From the NCBI RefSeq assembly GCF_037893015.1, contig NC_133666.1, positions 620,787,156 through 620,851,155 on the forward strand: a stretch of DNA of 64,000 bases. The letters are read 5' to 3'. Below the pieces are notes generated by a model. That model was not told where the DNA came from. It did not search any database and saw only the letters and a program-made list of their open reading frames with translations. Shown here in pieces: positions 34,505-46,211 of this stretch. This DNA is from Macrotis lagotis. Lineage: Eukaryota > Chordata > Mammalia > Peramelemorphia > Peramelidae. A program made the position numbers and the translations under genes. Numbering within the stretch: position 1 is the stretch's first letter; each line of letters opens with the position of its first letter.

Positions 34505-35110
34505 CCCTAGTTCTTATTTTTTTCTTCCCCTTTAAAAAATTTTTTTTACAGGCACATAAAAACATTTTCATGGAGTAGAAGAAAAAAAAGATTATGAAAT
34601 TTTAAATCTCCATTTCATAGTAAGAATATATATGTATAAATTCTACATGTTACTTTTATTATTGTGCTTCTAAAATTATTTCTGTTCTTGTATGTTTTTT
34701 TTAAATGGCACAATGGCACTTTTTTAGGAGACATGACTTTTCTCCATCTATTAACACACCATTCCCCATTTAAAAACTGAAAGAAAATAAAGCCCTTTTA
34801 ACAAATCAGCCTAGTCAATCTTATCTACAAATATATGTATACCTTGTGTTTAATCACTTCTTTAAGACAGATGATACGCTTCATGACAAGTCCTCTGAAA
34901 ACATGATTGTTGATTTCTTTGAGCAAGAGTTCTTAATTCTTTCAAGATTATTTTTCTTTGAACATCACTGTTGTATAAATTGCTTTACTTCTACTGTGTG
35001 CTAGTTAATACCCAGGATTTTCAGAAATTGTTTCTTTTGTAATTTCTTAGGTACAATAATATTTTATTACATTTATATACTACAGTTTGTTTCCCTTGAG
35101 CCATCTAAGG
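34505..35110 (-). mobile_element. Probable ancient antisense LINE tail
   Basis: AT-rich, with AGGTACAATAATATTTTATTACATTTATATACTACAG resembling the L1 'ATAATATTCCATTACATTCATATACCA' stretch at long range. The family call is weak. Confidence 0.3.
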
Positions 35111-35744
35111 TACCTCTTAGATTCTGGTTTATGACTCTTTCTCCCCCCCCCCCCCTTTTAATTTCCTCTTCAGGTTCAGGAAGTTTGTTTTGCCTTTTGA
35201 CTGTTCCCTCTGAACACCACCTCTCCCTATCCCAACTTACATCCCTGGTGAGTTTGGTAAACTCCGTATTTATATATATATGTGTTCAACTCTACTTTGT
35301 CCATTTCAAATGAGCGAGGTTCATTTGATGCCCCCTCACTCTTCCTCTACGTTGCATCCTCTTCATGTAACTCAATTATGAGGAATAGCAAGTGCCAACC
35401 CTTCTTCCCCCTTTTCTACAACCCGCCCTTCTCTACTTTCTTCAAATCCTCAGAAAAAACTAATTCACTTCTCCTGGTTCTCTCTCTTTCATTTCCTTCA
35501 ATACCCACTGAAGACTTTCAGGATTTGGAGGGTCATTTACTTCCTTCAACCACCATGAGAATATTAACCCTTTCAACTGCACAAATAAAGTTATCTTTCT
35601 AAATTTTGTTTTAGTCTTAGGTTTATATTCCAAGTTCCTGCTCATCTCTGGTCTCTGTAAGAAATGCTTGAAATCTCAATTCCATTAATGGTTCCTTTAT
35701 AATTTTTAAGTAGGATTATATTCAGTTTTAGAGGTTAACTTATT

Positions 35745-35911
35745 TTTGTTTTGTTTTGGTTTTGGTTTTTTTTGTAAGGCAAATGGGGTTAAAGTGGCTT
35801 GCCCAAGGGCCACACAGCTAGGTAATTATCAAGTGTCTGAGACCAGATTTGAACCCAGGTACTCCTGACTCCAGGGCCAATGCTTTATCCACTGTGCCAC
35901 GTAGCTGCCCT
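35745..35911 (-). repeat. WSINE1-type SINE, full length
   Basis: TSD GGTTAACTTATT at 35733-35744 and 35912-35923. Confidence 0.87.
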
Positions 35912-36159
35912 GGTTAACTTATTCTTGGTTGATTATACTATCTTTTTGCCTTTTAGAATATTTCATTTTAAAATCTTTCATTTATGTTAGGACTTGGGTG
36001 ATGATCCTTATAGTTCCTTGGTACCTGAATTGCTTCTTTCAGAATATGAATACAGTATTTTTTTCTTTCTTTCCCTTCCTTCTTCCTTCTTTCCTTCCTT
36101 CCATTTTGAGTATTGATATTCCTGGAACTTTCCTTTGGGAATTTCCTTTAAGAGGTAAT

Positions 36160-36296
36160 GGGTGTTTTTTTTTAGGTTTTTGCAAGGCAAATGGCGTTTA
36201 GTGGCTTGCCCAAGGTCACACAGGTAATTATTAAATGTCTCAGGTTCTCTTGACTTCCGGGCCAGTGCTGTATCCACTGCGCCACCTAGCTGCCCC
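36160..36296 (-). repeat. WSINE1-type SINE with internal deletions
   Basis: TSD TAAGAGGTAAT at 36149-36159 and 36297-36307. Part of the B-box region is missing. Confidence 0.82.
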
Positions 36297-36599
36297 TAAG
36301 AGGTAATTTTTAACCTTCATTTTGCCCCTGCCATTCTAAAAGATTTGGATAGTTTTTAAGATTTCTTGAAATAGTGTCCAGGCTTCTACCCCACTCTTTG
36401 ACTTGCTTCAGCAACAGATCAACAGTTTTTTACATCAAATATAAAAATTTCTACTTTGGAAATGTTTTTAATTTATTCTAATATTTCTTCCTGTCTCAAG
36501 TAGTCATTCATTTCTGTTTTATCTATTCTAATTTTTAGGTAGTTCATTTCTTCAATAAGGTTTACAGCTATTTTTTTTTTATTCTACTAACATTTTTTT

Positions 36600-36725
36600 T
36601 CTTTTTAGAATTTTGTAAGGCAAATGGGGTTAAATGTGGCCCAATGTCTGAGACCAGATTTGAACCCAGGTACTCCTGACTCCAGGGCCGGCGCTCTATC
36701 CACTGCACCACCTAGCTGCCCCAGT
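36600..36725 (-). repeat. WSINE1-type SINE with internal deletion
   Basis: Flanks CTAACATTTTTTT and CTAACATTTTTT suggest a TSD. About 30 bases are missing mid-element. Confidence 0.75.
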
Positions 36726-37003
36726 CCCTAACATTTTTTAAATCTCATTTAATTTCTTCTGAGAATTCAAAAACCTTTTAAAATCTCTTATTTAATTTCT
36801 AAGAATTCAGGTAGTCTCTGTAGAAAAACTTTTTCTCTTTGAATTTTTTCCTTGTAGATATTACAATTACTCATTCTTTTGGTGGATTTCTAGATTTAAA
36901 AAAATAAATTTTACTGTTATCTTTGGTTTTTTATATAACCTCAATTTTCCCTGTGTATCCCATCCCACCCAGAGATCTATCTCATATAGCAAAGAATTTT
37001 TTT

Positions 37004-37153
37004 TTTTAGTTTTTTTGCAAGGCAAATGGGGTTTAAGTGGCTTGCCCAAGGCCACACAGCTAGGTAATTATTAAGTGTCTGAGACTGGATTTGAACCCAG
37101 GTACTCCTGACTCCAGGGCCAGTGCTTTATCCACTGCGCCACCTAGCCACCCT
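37004..37153 (-). repeat. WSINE1-type SINE, full length
   Basis: TSD GCAAAGAATTTTTTT on both sides. Confidence 0.85.
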
Positions 37154-37229
37154 GCAAAGAATTTTTTTAAAGAAAAGAGAAAGTGAAAAAACAATTAGCA
37201 AAACTGATTATTATATTTTTTTAAAAATC

Positions 37230-38465
37230 TGAAAATATATACAAGGACCCAAAAATTCAAGGACAGGGCCTTTGGATTTGACAAAATTGATAAAATTTGA
37301 CAAAAATTGTTAACCAACCAACTAGAAAATAGTTGGTTGAAACAAGGTATAGACCAACATCTCAAACATATCAAGATAAAATCAAAATGGATACACTACT
37401 TAACCCCATTGCCCTAAATAAATAAGAAAAGGATACATAATTAAGACATAACGTATAAGCAAATTATGAGAGCACAGAAAATTTTACCTGTCAGATCAAC
37501 AGATATTTATAACCAAAGAAGATAGAGAGCAGCACAGGATAGGAAATTGAAAACCAAGGCAGCAAAAATTAGAAAGGGAAATGGGGAAAAACAGTTTTTT
37601 ACATCAAATTTCTCTAATAAAGGTCTCAATTCTCAAATATTTAAATAACTGAGTTAATTTATAAGGATTTGAGTCATTTCCAAATTGATAAATGATCCCA
37701 AGATTAGAACAGGCAGTTTTCAGAAGAAGCAAAGCTATAATTGTATGAAAAATGTTCTAAATCACTACTGATTAGACAATGCAATTTAAAACTACTCTGA
37801 GGACTGCCTCACACCTCTCAGATTAACAATTATGACAAAAAAGGAAAATGACAAATGTTGGTGTGGCTATGGAAAAATAGAGACACTAATGAAGAATTGG
37901 AGTTGTGAACTGATCCAACCATTCTGGAGAGCACTTTGGAACTATTCCCAAAGAGTTGTGAAACTATTCATATCATTTGACCCAGCAATACCACTACTAA
38001 ATATGTATTCCAAAGAGATCAAAGGAAAATGATGAGTTAGAATAGTTTCAGAAAATCCTGGGGAGAGACACATGAATTGATGCCAAATGAAGTAAGCAAA
38101 GCTAGGAGAACATTGTACGCAGCAATAGCAATTATTGTATCATGATCAGCTGTGAATGTCTTAGCTTATGAAAGGACTTATGATGAAAAATGCTACCCAC
38201 CTCCAAAGAAAGATCTCATGGAATCTGAATGTAAATTGAAGTATTTTCTTTAACTTTTTTGGTCTGCTTTTTTGCATATTACTAATATGTAAATATATTT
38301 TGCATGACTTCACATGTATAATCTATATCAAAATTACCTGCCTTCTTGACAGGGTAGAGGAGAGAGAGAGAGAGAAAGAGAATTTAGAATTCAAAATTTT
38401 AAAATATGTTAATTGTCAATATTAAATAACATTAAATTTCATATTAAAAATTTTCATAATTGAGA
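37230..38465 (+). mobile_element. Old L1 3' end
   Basis: Sense L1 ORF2 C-terminus (CATTTGACCCAGCAATACCAC, TGAACTGATCCAACCATTCTGG) and 3' UTR, more diverged than the 27.8-kb copy. It spans most of the gap between a SINE at 37.15 kb and an antisense L1 at 38.55 kb. Confidence 0.65.
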
Positions 38466-38549
38466 AGAATTTCTTTAAAAATCAGAGTACGTTATCAGAA
38501 AAAAAGAAACTATACAATGTCCCATACCCATGGACCTCCTAATCTGTGC

Positions 38550-39065
38550 AAAAGAGTAGGATGAGTGTATTCTCATATCTCTTATATTTTTATAATTTTA
38601 CATTTATTTTTGTGTATAATATTTTCCTACCTTTACTTACTTTGCTGCATCAACTGATAAGTCTTTTCATGCTTCTCTATATTTATCATGCTCATTATTT
38701 CTTAAGGCACAATAATATTTTATTATCTTCAGGTAAACCACAGTTGGTTAGCTGCTCTCTAATTTACAGGCATCTACTTTGTTTCTAATTCTTTGCTACC
38801 ACAAAAAATATTGTTATTAATATGTTGGTATTTATAGGGCCTTTCTTGGTCCCATAGCAAGATTAGGGTATAGACATTTTGTCTTATTTTGGGTTTTTGT
38901 GGGACAATGGAGTTAAATGACTTGCCCAAGGTCACACCACTAGTAAGTATCAAGTTCCTCCTGACTCCAGGACTAGTACTCTATTCACTGTACCACCTGG
39001 CTGCCTCCAGTACAGACATTTTAACTACTTTAACCAATATGGGAAACATGCCCATACACCCCTTA
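38550..39065 (-). mobile_element. Old antisense L1 3' fragment with nested SINE
   Basis: TTTGTTTCTAATTCTTTGCTACCAC is the antisense L1 tail motif. A SINE-derived piece at 38888-39007 splits it. Confidence 0.5.
38888..39007 (-). repeat. WSINE1-related SINE, diverged
   Basis: GACTTGCCCAAGGTCACACC to TACCACCTGGCTGCC, with a shortened middle. Confidence 0.6.
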
Positions 39066-39611
39066 CATTTCCATTAAGCTTGTTTTTTTTTCAAAGTATA
39101 TTTTGAATTTAACATGGTCACACAACTGGAAGTGACCTCGAAGTCACCTAGCCCAATTCTTACCTGAAACATGAATTCCATCTACAACATCTTTACATTC
39201 AGTTTCTGTGGAAAAAACCCTCAAGAAATGTAAAACTAATAACCTTCCAGGTCTGCCTATTCTACTCTTGTATAATTTGAAAATTTTTCCTTATAATAAT
39301 AGACTAAACTTTTTCTCCTATATTATCCATCTGTTGTGGCTAACTGTATTCTGGAGCTACATACAGTAAGTTTAATCTCTTTTCTGTATAATGGTTCTTA
39401 TTGAAGATGGCTTTCATGTCTTCCGAAATCTTTTCTTCTTCAGATTCAATATGTCCAGTTCCTTCAACACTTAATCATATGAAACAAGGGAAGAGACATT
39501 CTAACACATTAGCAATTCTTTCTACAACTTAGCTTCAAATTCCCTCACTATCTTGTTTTTTGCATTTATGCAGCTTTTTTATATGCTCCCATACTATATT
39601 TCTTTTAAACT

Positions 39612-39890
39612 AGATCTTCCTATCTTGCCTAGGCTGGAAGTGCAGTGGCTGCTTTTGGAGCCTGTACCACTATTAATTGTCATGGAAGCCTTGGCCTGCT
39701 CTATTTCTGACCAAGATTGGTTCATTACCCCTCTTACTCCATCCTTACACTGTTGAGTGAATTCCCACCCCAGAGGTTCACAATATTGATGTCAAATTTA
39801 GTGCAAACTCTTCATTGATTTAACTTTATTGAAATTCAGACATTCCAAACTCTGCAACGGGGATTGTGGACATGCACCACCATACCCAGC
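39612..39890 (-). pseudogene. 7SL (SRP) RNA retropseudogene, near full length, diverged
   Basis: Read on the plus strand this is the reverse complement of 7SL RNA over almost its whole length. GCCTAGGCTGGAAGTGCAGTGGCT matches the 3' domain, GGCCTGCTC...TTTCTGACC with GGTTCATTACCCCTC the SRP middle, AGAGGTTCACAATATTGATG with AATTTAGTGC the Alu-proximal arm, and GGACATGCACCACCATACCCAGC the 5' end. A T-rich stretch (TTTCTTTT) just left of it is the likely old poly(A). It is too diverged to be a working SRP RNA. Confidence 0.85.
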
Positions 39891-39902
39891 TTGTTGCACC
39901 TC

Positions 39903-41440
39903 TTTTATTTTTAAATTTATTTTTGAATTTTACAATTTTCCCCTCTAATCTCACTTCTCTCCCCCCACCCCCCACAGAAGGCAATCTGTCAGTCTTTACA
40001 TTGTTTCCATGCTATACATTGATCTAAATTAAAAGTGTTGAGAGAGAAATCATATCTTTAAGTGAAAAAAAAGCAAAATTATATAATAAGATAATGGTTT
40101 TTTTCTTAAATTAAAGGTCATAGTCCTTGGTCTTTGTTCAAACTCCACAATTCTTTCTCTCAATACAGATAGTATTCTCCATCACAGATACCCCATAATT
40201 GTCTGTGATTGTTTCACTGATGGAATGAGCAAGTCCATTAAGGTTGATCATTACCCCCATCTTGCTGTTAGGGTGTACAATGTTCTGGTTCTACTCATCT
40301 TGCTCAACATCACTTCATGCAAATCCTTCCAGGTTTCTCTGAATTCCCATCCTTTCTGGTTTCTAATAGATCAATAGTGTTCCATAACACACATACCACA
40401 ATTTGTTTAGTCATTCCCCAATTGATGGACATTCACTCAATTTCCAATTCCTTGCCACCACAAGCAGGGCTGCTATGAATATTTTTGTGCAAGTGATGTT
40501 TTTACCCTTTTTCATGAGATCTTCAGGGTCTAGACCCAGTAGTAGTATTGCTGGATCAAAGGGTATGTACATTTTTGTTGCCCTTTGGATAGAATTCCAA
40601 ATTGCTCTCCAGAAAGGTTGGATGAGTTCACAGCTCCACCAACAAGGTATTAGTGTCCCAGATTCTCACATTCCTTCTAACATTGATTATTGTCCTTTCT
40701 GGTCATATTGACCAGTCTGAGAGGAATGAAGTGGTACCTCAGAGATGCTTTAGTTTGCATTTTTCTACTAAGTAATGATTTAGAGTAATTTTTCATATGA
40801 CTATGGATTGCTTTGATTTCCTTATCTGTAAATTGCCTCTGTATATCCTTTGACCATTTGTCAATTGGAGAATGGCTTTTTTTTTATAAATTTGACCCAG
40901 TTATCTATATATTTTAGAAATGAGTCAGAAATACTAGTTGTAAAAATTGTTTCCCAATTTACTGCATTTCTTTTGATTTTCGTTACAGTGGTTTTGTCTG
41001 TGCAAAAGCTTTTTAATTTAATGTAATTGAAATTATCTAGCTTGTTTTAATGATGCTCTCCATCTCTTCCTTGGTCATAAACTGCTTCCCTTTCCATAGA
41101 TCTGACAGGTAAACTATTCCTTAATCTCCTAGTTTACCTAAAATATTGTCTTATGTCTAAATCCTGTATCCATTTTGATCTTATCTTGGTATAGGGTGTG
41201 AGGTGTTTCTGCCCTGCTAACTTCCAATTTTCTCCAACAGTTTTTTATGGAAGAGAGAGTTTTTAATCCCAAAAGCTGGATTCTTTGGGTTTATCAAACA
41301 GCAGATTACTATAATCATTTCCTGCTATTATCTCTTTTGCATCTAGTCTATTCCAATGATGTACCACTCTATTTCTTAGCCAATACCATATAGTTTTTGA
41401 TGACTCATGCTTTATAATATAATTTTAGATCTGGTAGGGC
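39903..41440 (-). mobile_element. 5'-truncated L1, about 1.5 kb
   Basis: Antisense L1 tail: ORF2 C-terminus and 3' UTR, with the 5' truncation near 41440. A short imperfect TSD (GCACCTCTT / GCACCGCTT) flanks it. It sits directly beside the 7SL pseudogene. Confidence 0.75.
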
Positions 41441-41569
41441 TGCACCGCTTAATAAATATGGCCCCAGAACTTCAGATAGTGGTCCTGGTCTGACCAAGGT
41501 GTAGTACAATGAAACTTTTATCTTCATACTTTTGAATTCTAACTTAAATGTTAAGGTCAGAGACTTCTA

Positions 41570-41715
41570 AAACCATTTATTTCCACTCCCATGAGTTGTA
41601 TGACCTTGGGCAAGAATCATTTCACATCTATGGGCTCTGGTCTTTCCTCTCTAAAACAGACCAGATTGGGTGAGATGATCTTGAAGCCCTCTTCCATGTT
41701 ATACTGTATGGAGAT
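41570..41715 (+). repeat. MIR-type SINE
   Basis: TGTATGACCTTGGGCAAGAATC and GGGTGAGATGATCTTGAAG. Confidence 0.5.
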
Positions 41716-41771
41716 CTATTAAAGTAAGCAAGATAAGAGAAGATTGAGGGGGAGAAGAGTACACGAGCTGT

Positions 41772-41900
41772 CATGTTGTTCATTCTTTGTTCTCCAAGAG
41801 GATCAATGACATCCCAAGGGTGATTTGCATGTGAATTGGATAACAGTGGGGTTACACCAAGTCCTCAACCTCATCCTCTCCTCCAGAGTCCAGGTTGTCA
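41772..41900 (-). repeat. Older marsupial SINE fragment
   Basis: Same family as 24017: TCTCCAAGAGGATCAATGACATC and CTCTCCTCCAGAGTCCAGG. Confidence 0.45.
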
Positions 41901-41934
41901 CATGGAAGAAGTCTTATTGGTCTTATTTGCCCTC

Positions 41935-44865
41935 GCCTCCAAAGGACAGAAGCCAAGGGTGGAAGTTGGAGAGAGACAGAGCTTGGTTCAGAAGAAGAAA
42001 GAACCTCCTAGAGCTGTTGCAATGTAGAATGAACTGTCTGAAGAATGGATCCTCTCCTTTAGAGGTCTTCAAGCAGAGGCTGGATGCCTACTTTGACAAG
42101 AATGTCTTTTTTTTTTTCCTTTTTTATCATTTTAACATTTTATTTGTTTTCCAATTATATACAATAGTAATATGTACCCATCATTTTTTGCAAGGCTCTG
42201 AATGCTACAATTCCCCCACCCCTTCCCCCTCCCATAGAAGGCAGCCTAACAGTCTACATTATTTCCATGCCATATATTTATGTAAATTGAGAGTAAACAT
42301 AAGAGTAAACATACCCTCTCCTCCCAAGAAGATCAGAAACCTCAAGAGTAGAAAGAGAAAAAAAAATTGTACTTAGTCTGTGTTCAGATTCCAATGGCTC
42401 TGTCTCTGGGGATGAGTTGCCTTCTTTAACATAAGTCCACCAGAGAAGTTGCTTCAATATTTTTCCCTCAGTTGCTATTGCTAGCTGTACCTCCACTCTA
42501 TTCCTCTCCACTCTCATTTATTCTGTTCTCTCTCTCCTTTCATCCTGGCCCTGTCCAAAAGTGTGTTGAATTTGAGTACCCTCTCCCCCATCCCCCCTTA
42601 TCCTGTCCCTTTCATCTTATTTTTCTCTAGGGTAAGATAGATTTCTTCACCCTATTAAGTGTGCATGTTATTTCCTCTCTGAGCCATTTCCGATGAGAAT
42701 GAAGGCTCATTCATTCCCCCTTGCCTTCCCCCTATTCACTCTGTTGAAAAAGCTTTTTCTTGACTCTTATGTGAAATGTCTTAGCTTCTGCTTCATCTTC
42801 TTTTCCTTCCTCCCAGTACTTTCTTTTATCACCCATTGACTCCATCTTTTTACTATATTATACCATTATATTCTATGCTTTCGTATGTCCTGTCTAAATA
42901 TGCTCCTTCTAACAGCTCTTATGAGAAAGTTCATATGAGTTATTAATATCTTCTTCCCATGCAGGACTACAAACAGTTCAACATCATCAAGTTCCTCATA
43001 GTTAGTCCCTCTCTTCCACTCCCTCTATGGTTCACTAGAGTCCTGTACTTGGAGATCAAACCTTCTGTTCAGTTCTGGTTGTTTCAATAGGAAAGTTTGA
43101 AAGTCCCCTGTTTCATTGAAAGTCTATCTTTTCCCCTGAAAGAGGATGTTCAGTTTTGCTGGGTAGTTGATTCTCGGTTGTAAACCAAGATCTTTTACCT
43201 TCCAGAATATCATATTCCAATCCCTATGAGTCCTTAATGTAGATGCCGTCAGAGCCTGTGTAATCCTGACTACGGAGCCTCGGCAGTTGAATTCTTTGTT
43301 TCTGACAGCTTTTAGAATTTTCTTTTTGATTTGGGAGTTTTGGAATTGGGCTGTTATTTTCCCTGGAAGTTTTTCTTTTGGGATGTCTTTCAGGAGGTGA
43401 CCAGTGAATTCTCTCAATTTCTATTTTACCCTAAGCTTCTAGGATCTTGGGAATTTTGCTGTATTCTTGAGAAATGAAGTCTAAGCTCTTCTCCTGGTCG
43501 TGGCTTTCAGATAGTCCAATAATTTTTAAATTATTTCTTCTGGATCTGTTTTCAAGGTCAGTTGTTTTTCCAATGAGATAGTTCACATTTTCTTCTAATT
43601 TTTGTCTTTTTTTGGAAGAGTTTTATTACTTCCTTATTTCTTGCAAAGTCATCAGCTTCCTTTAGTTCCATTCTGCATTTGAAGGAGTTATTTTCTTCAG
43701 AGAGCTTTTTTATCTCCTTTTCCAGCTGGACAATTCTGCTTTTTAAGGCATTCTTCTCATTTTCCTTTTGTTTTGCTTTTTCCATTAGGCCTAAACTGGT
43801 TTTTAACAGTATTTTCTTCAGTATTTTTTTGCATATCTTTCACCAAGCTTTTGATTTGGTTTTCATGATTTTTCTACATTGCTCTTATTTCCTCCTCCCA
43901 ATTTTTTTTCCACCTCCCTTAATTGCTTTTCAAAGTCTTTTTTGAGCTCATCCATAGTCTGAGCCCATTTTCTATTTCTCTTGGAGGTTTTGGATATGGA
44001 AGCTTCGATTTTGTCATCATCTGAGTATGTGTCTTAATCTTCCATGGGACTAAAGTAATTCTCTATGGTCAGATTCTTCTTTTTCTGTTGTTTACTCATT
44101 TCCTCAGTCCAAGACTAATTTACAGCACTTCCAAGGCTTTGGGTTTTTTTTGGGGGGGACACCCCACTGGGACCTTTATTCCTCCAAGGTCTTATGCTCT
44201 CTAGTCTGTGCTTTGATATGTAGATGACCACAGCACTGCCCTCTGCCCTGGTGCTATAAGGAGGGATCCTGCTATCTTAGTATGGAAGCCCAAACTGCAA
44301 TATCTGAGTGTAGTCAAACAGCAGAGTTCTACCCCAGAGAGAGCAGAGAAATCTCTGCAGACTTCCTTTACCGTCTCTGGGGACGCAGGCTGCTTTCTCC
44401 AGATTCTTGCTGCAGATTCTGTGGCTGGTGCTCCCTTAATCCACACTCATTCTGGTGGAGCAGAGTTCTCTCACCACCCCTTCAAGCTGTTGCTGGTGAT
44501 CTCTGGGCTGGACTGGGCTGTGTTGGGCTGTGCTGAGGCCGTGGCTTTTTCCAACCCCCATCTTGGTGAAACACCTTTCCCTTGGAACTTCTAAATTATC
44601 TTGGATTGGGAAAATGTATCACTCAGTCTTTCTGTGGGTTCTGCCCCTCTAAATTTTGGCTAGAGCCATCATTTGTTTGTTTTTTGGGAGTGTGGGGGGA
44701 AGGAGTTCCCTGGAAATGCTGCCTTCATGCTACCATCTTGGCTCCACCCCTTGACAGGAATGTCTGAGGCAAGTTTTCTTCAAGTATAGATTGCACTAGT
44801 TGACCCCTTAAGTCCTTTCCAAAATTAAGATTCAGTAATTTTGTGATACTGACTTTAATGTACTG
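41935..44865 (+). mobile_element. L3/CR1 LINE 3' end, split by the HAL1-like element
   Basis: Fragments 41935-42106 and 44765-44865 join across the HAL1-like insertion into a typical CR1/L3 tail (GAGGTCTTCAAGCAGAGGCT, GGATGCC, then ACTAGTTGACCCCTT and GTCCTTTCCAA). It is old and heavily diverged. Confidence 0.7.
42107..44750 (-). mobile_element. Half-L1 (HAL1-like) element, complete end to end, flanked by TSD
   Basis: The 5' end at 44750 reads GGGGTGGAGCCAAGATGG, the L1-type start with a YY1-like box. It is followed by a 5' UTR-like stretch, then ORF1 remnants: a coiled coil near 43785-43558 (KNALKSRIVQLEKEIKKLSE) and an ORF1 C-terminal domain near 43340-43120 (RDWNMIFWKVKDLGLQPR, YPAKLN). 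No endonuclease or reverse transcriptase is seen. A non-coding 3' part with an L1-like tail ends at a poly(A) at 42107-42117. TSDs TTGACAAGAATGTC (42093-42106) and TTGACAGGAATGTC (44751-44764) differ at one base. The element interrupts an L3/CR1 fossil. ORF1 is broken and lacks an obvious RNA-binding middle. Confidence 0.75.
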
Positions 44866-44884
44866 AAAATTCACTAGGAGTCAA

Positions 44885-45430
44885 CCCCACACCATGAGAT
44901 TGCCAAGGCTAATGGGATCTTAGGCCACATGAACTTAGTGATAGTATCTAGAACAAATCCCTAGTCCCTGTTTTCCTAGGTACATTGTCCTTTGCCTTCA
45001 CCAGAGCAAATCTGTACAATTGTATCTAGTTCTAAATGCTCCATTTTAGGAAAACCATTGACAAAGTGGATAATCAAGTCTGAGAGGGGATTTGTGGGCC
45101 GTGCTAGGTGATGGTTTGATGAAACTAGGGCTGATTAGTTTAAGAAAGGAGACAGGGCACCAATCCTGGAGTCAGGAAGACCTGAGTTCAATTCCAGCCT
45201 CAGACATTTAATAATTACCTAAGCTCTGTGACCTTAACCCCATTTGCCTTGCAAAAAGATAGAAGAAAAAAAAAAAGAAAGATTGGACATGATAGGTGAT
45301 GTCAGGGAAAAGAGAGATTTGATCTTTGTTTGACTCCAAATGGAGCAGAGATAAAAACTTTGGTTTGATATAAAGAAAAATTTAATAATTATAGCTTATC
45401 ACTGGAGAGCTTCAAAAAATTGTGTAAGGG
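44885..45430 (+). mobile_element. L3/CR1 LINE internal fragment with nested SINE
   Basis: Matches CR1/L3 wording such as TCTAGTTCTAAATGCTCCATTTTAG and ACCATTGACAAAGTGGA. A WSINE1-type SINE at about 45140-45275 interrupts it. Confidence 0.55.
45140..45275 (+). repeat. WSINE1-type SINE nested in L3/CR1
   Basis: CCTGGAGTCAGGAAGACCTG to CCTTGCAAAAAG. Head truncated. Confidence 0.7.
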
Positions 45431-46211
45431 AGGTGAGATAATGGTGAAAAATATTACCCACTTCATGATATGTGATGGTCTTAAGCTACAGAGTGAAATA
45501 TTCTTTTTTGGACATGACTAGCTTACATATTTATTACAAGGGTTTGGGGTTGGGGGGGTTTTGACAGGGGAGGAAGGAGAAAGGGAAGAAAAATATAAAT
45601 GCTTATTAACTGAAATTCTGAATTTCAGTGTCATTCTGAGAATAAGAGGAAAAGAGAGAGTTCTAATCTACACGATGAAACAAAGTCTGATGATTCTAGA
45701 ATTCCCAGACAATTTAGAATTGGACTAGTCCTTCTAGAACCTATGTCCTTCATCTTATTCTGCCTACCCCCTTTGGTCTGGACAATTGGTTTTTTAGGTG
45801 TTCTATATTCCCCACACCTGTGATCATGAACATCTTTCAGGTATGTTCAGAGATGTTCTAGACCCAATCTACCCCAATCCTTTCTCCAGGGCCTGCTCTC
45901 TCTTTCATCCCATCTACTCCATTATCACATCTTTTCTTTGTGACTTCATTTTTTCTTTAAGTATCCATCCTACCTGTGGAACAAATTCTCCCTGTTATGA
46001 ATCTGTCCTACTGATCTTGTCCCCTATTCCATATTGCTATCTTTACCCTGTAAAACTGACTTCTTTCTGTGACCTCCATCCTCTTTTCTGGTCTTTCTCT
46101 TGCCCTTTATTACATTCTTTCTTCTACTGCTCAGATCTAGTCAATGCCCAAATATTGTCCATCTCTTCTGGTGACCCTGTCTCCTCCCTATGACATGCTT
46201 TCTCCTTTCAG
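45430..46211. other. Region upstream of TMEM249 first identified exon
   Basis: Should hold or lead to the missing TMEM249 start exon and promoter. Pyrimidine-rich from 45730 on. No CpG island and no convincing ATG-plus-donor combination was found. Confidence 0.4.

Noticed and set aside
41825-42376. 183-residue frame
   Set aside because: Crosses an old SINE, an L3/CR1 tail and the HAL1-like poly(T); not a gene.
43558-43785. Coiled-coil protein frame on the minus strand
   Set aside because: It is the ORF1 remnant of the HAL1-like element, not a host gene.
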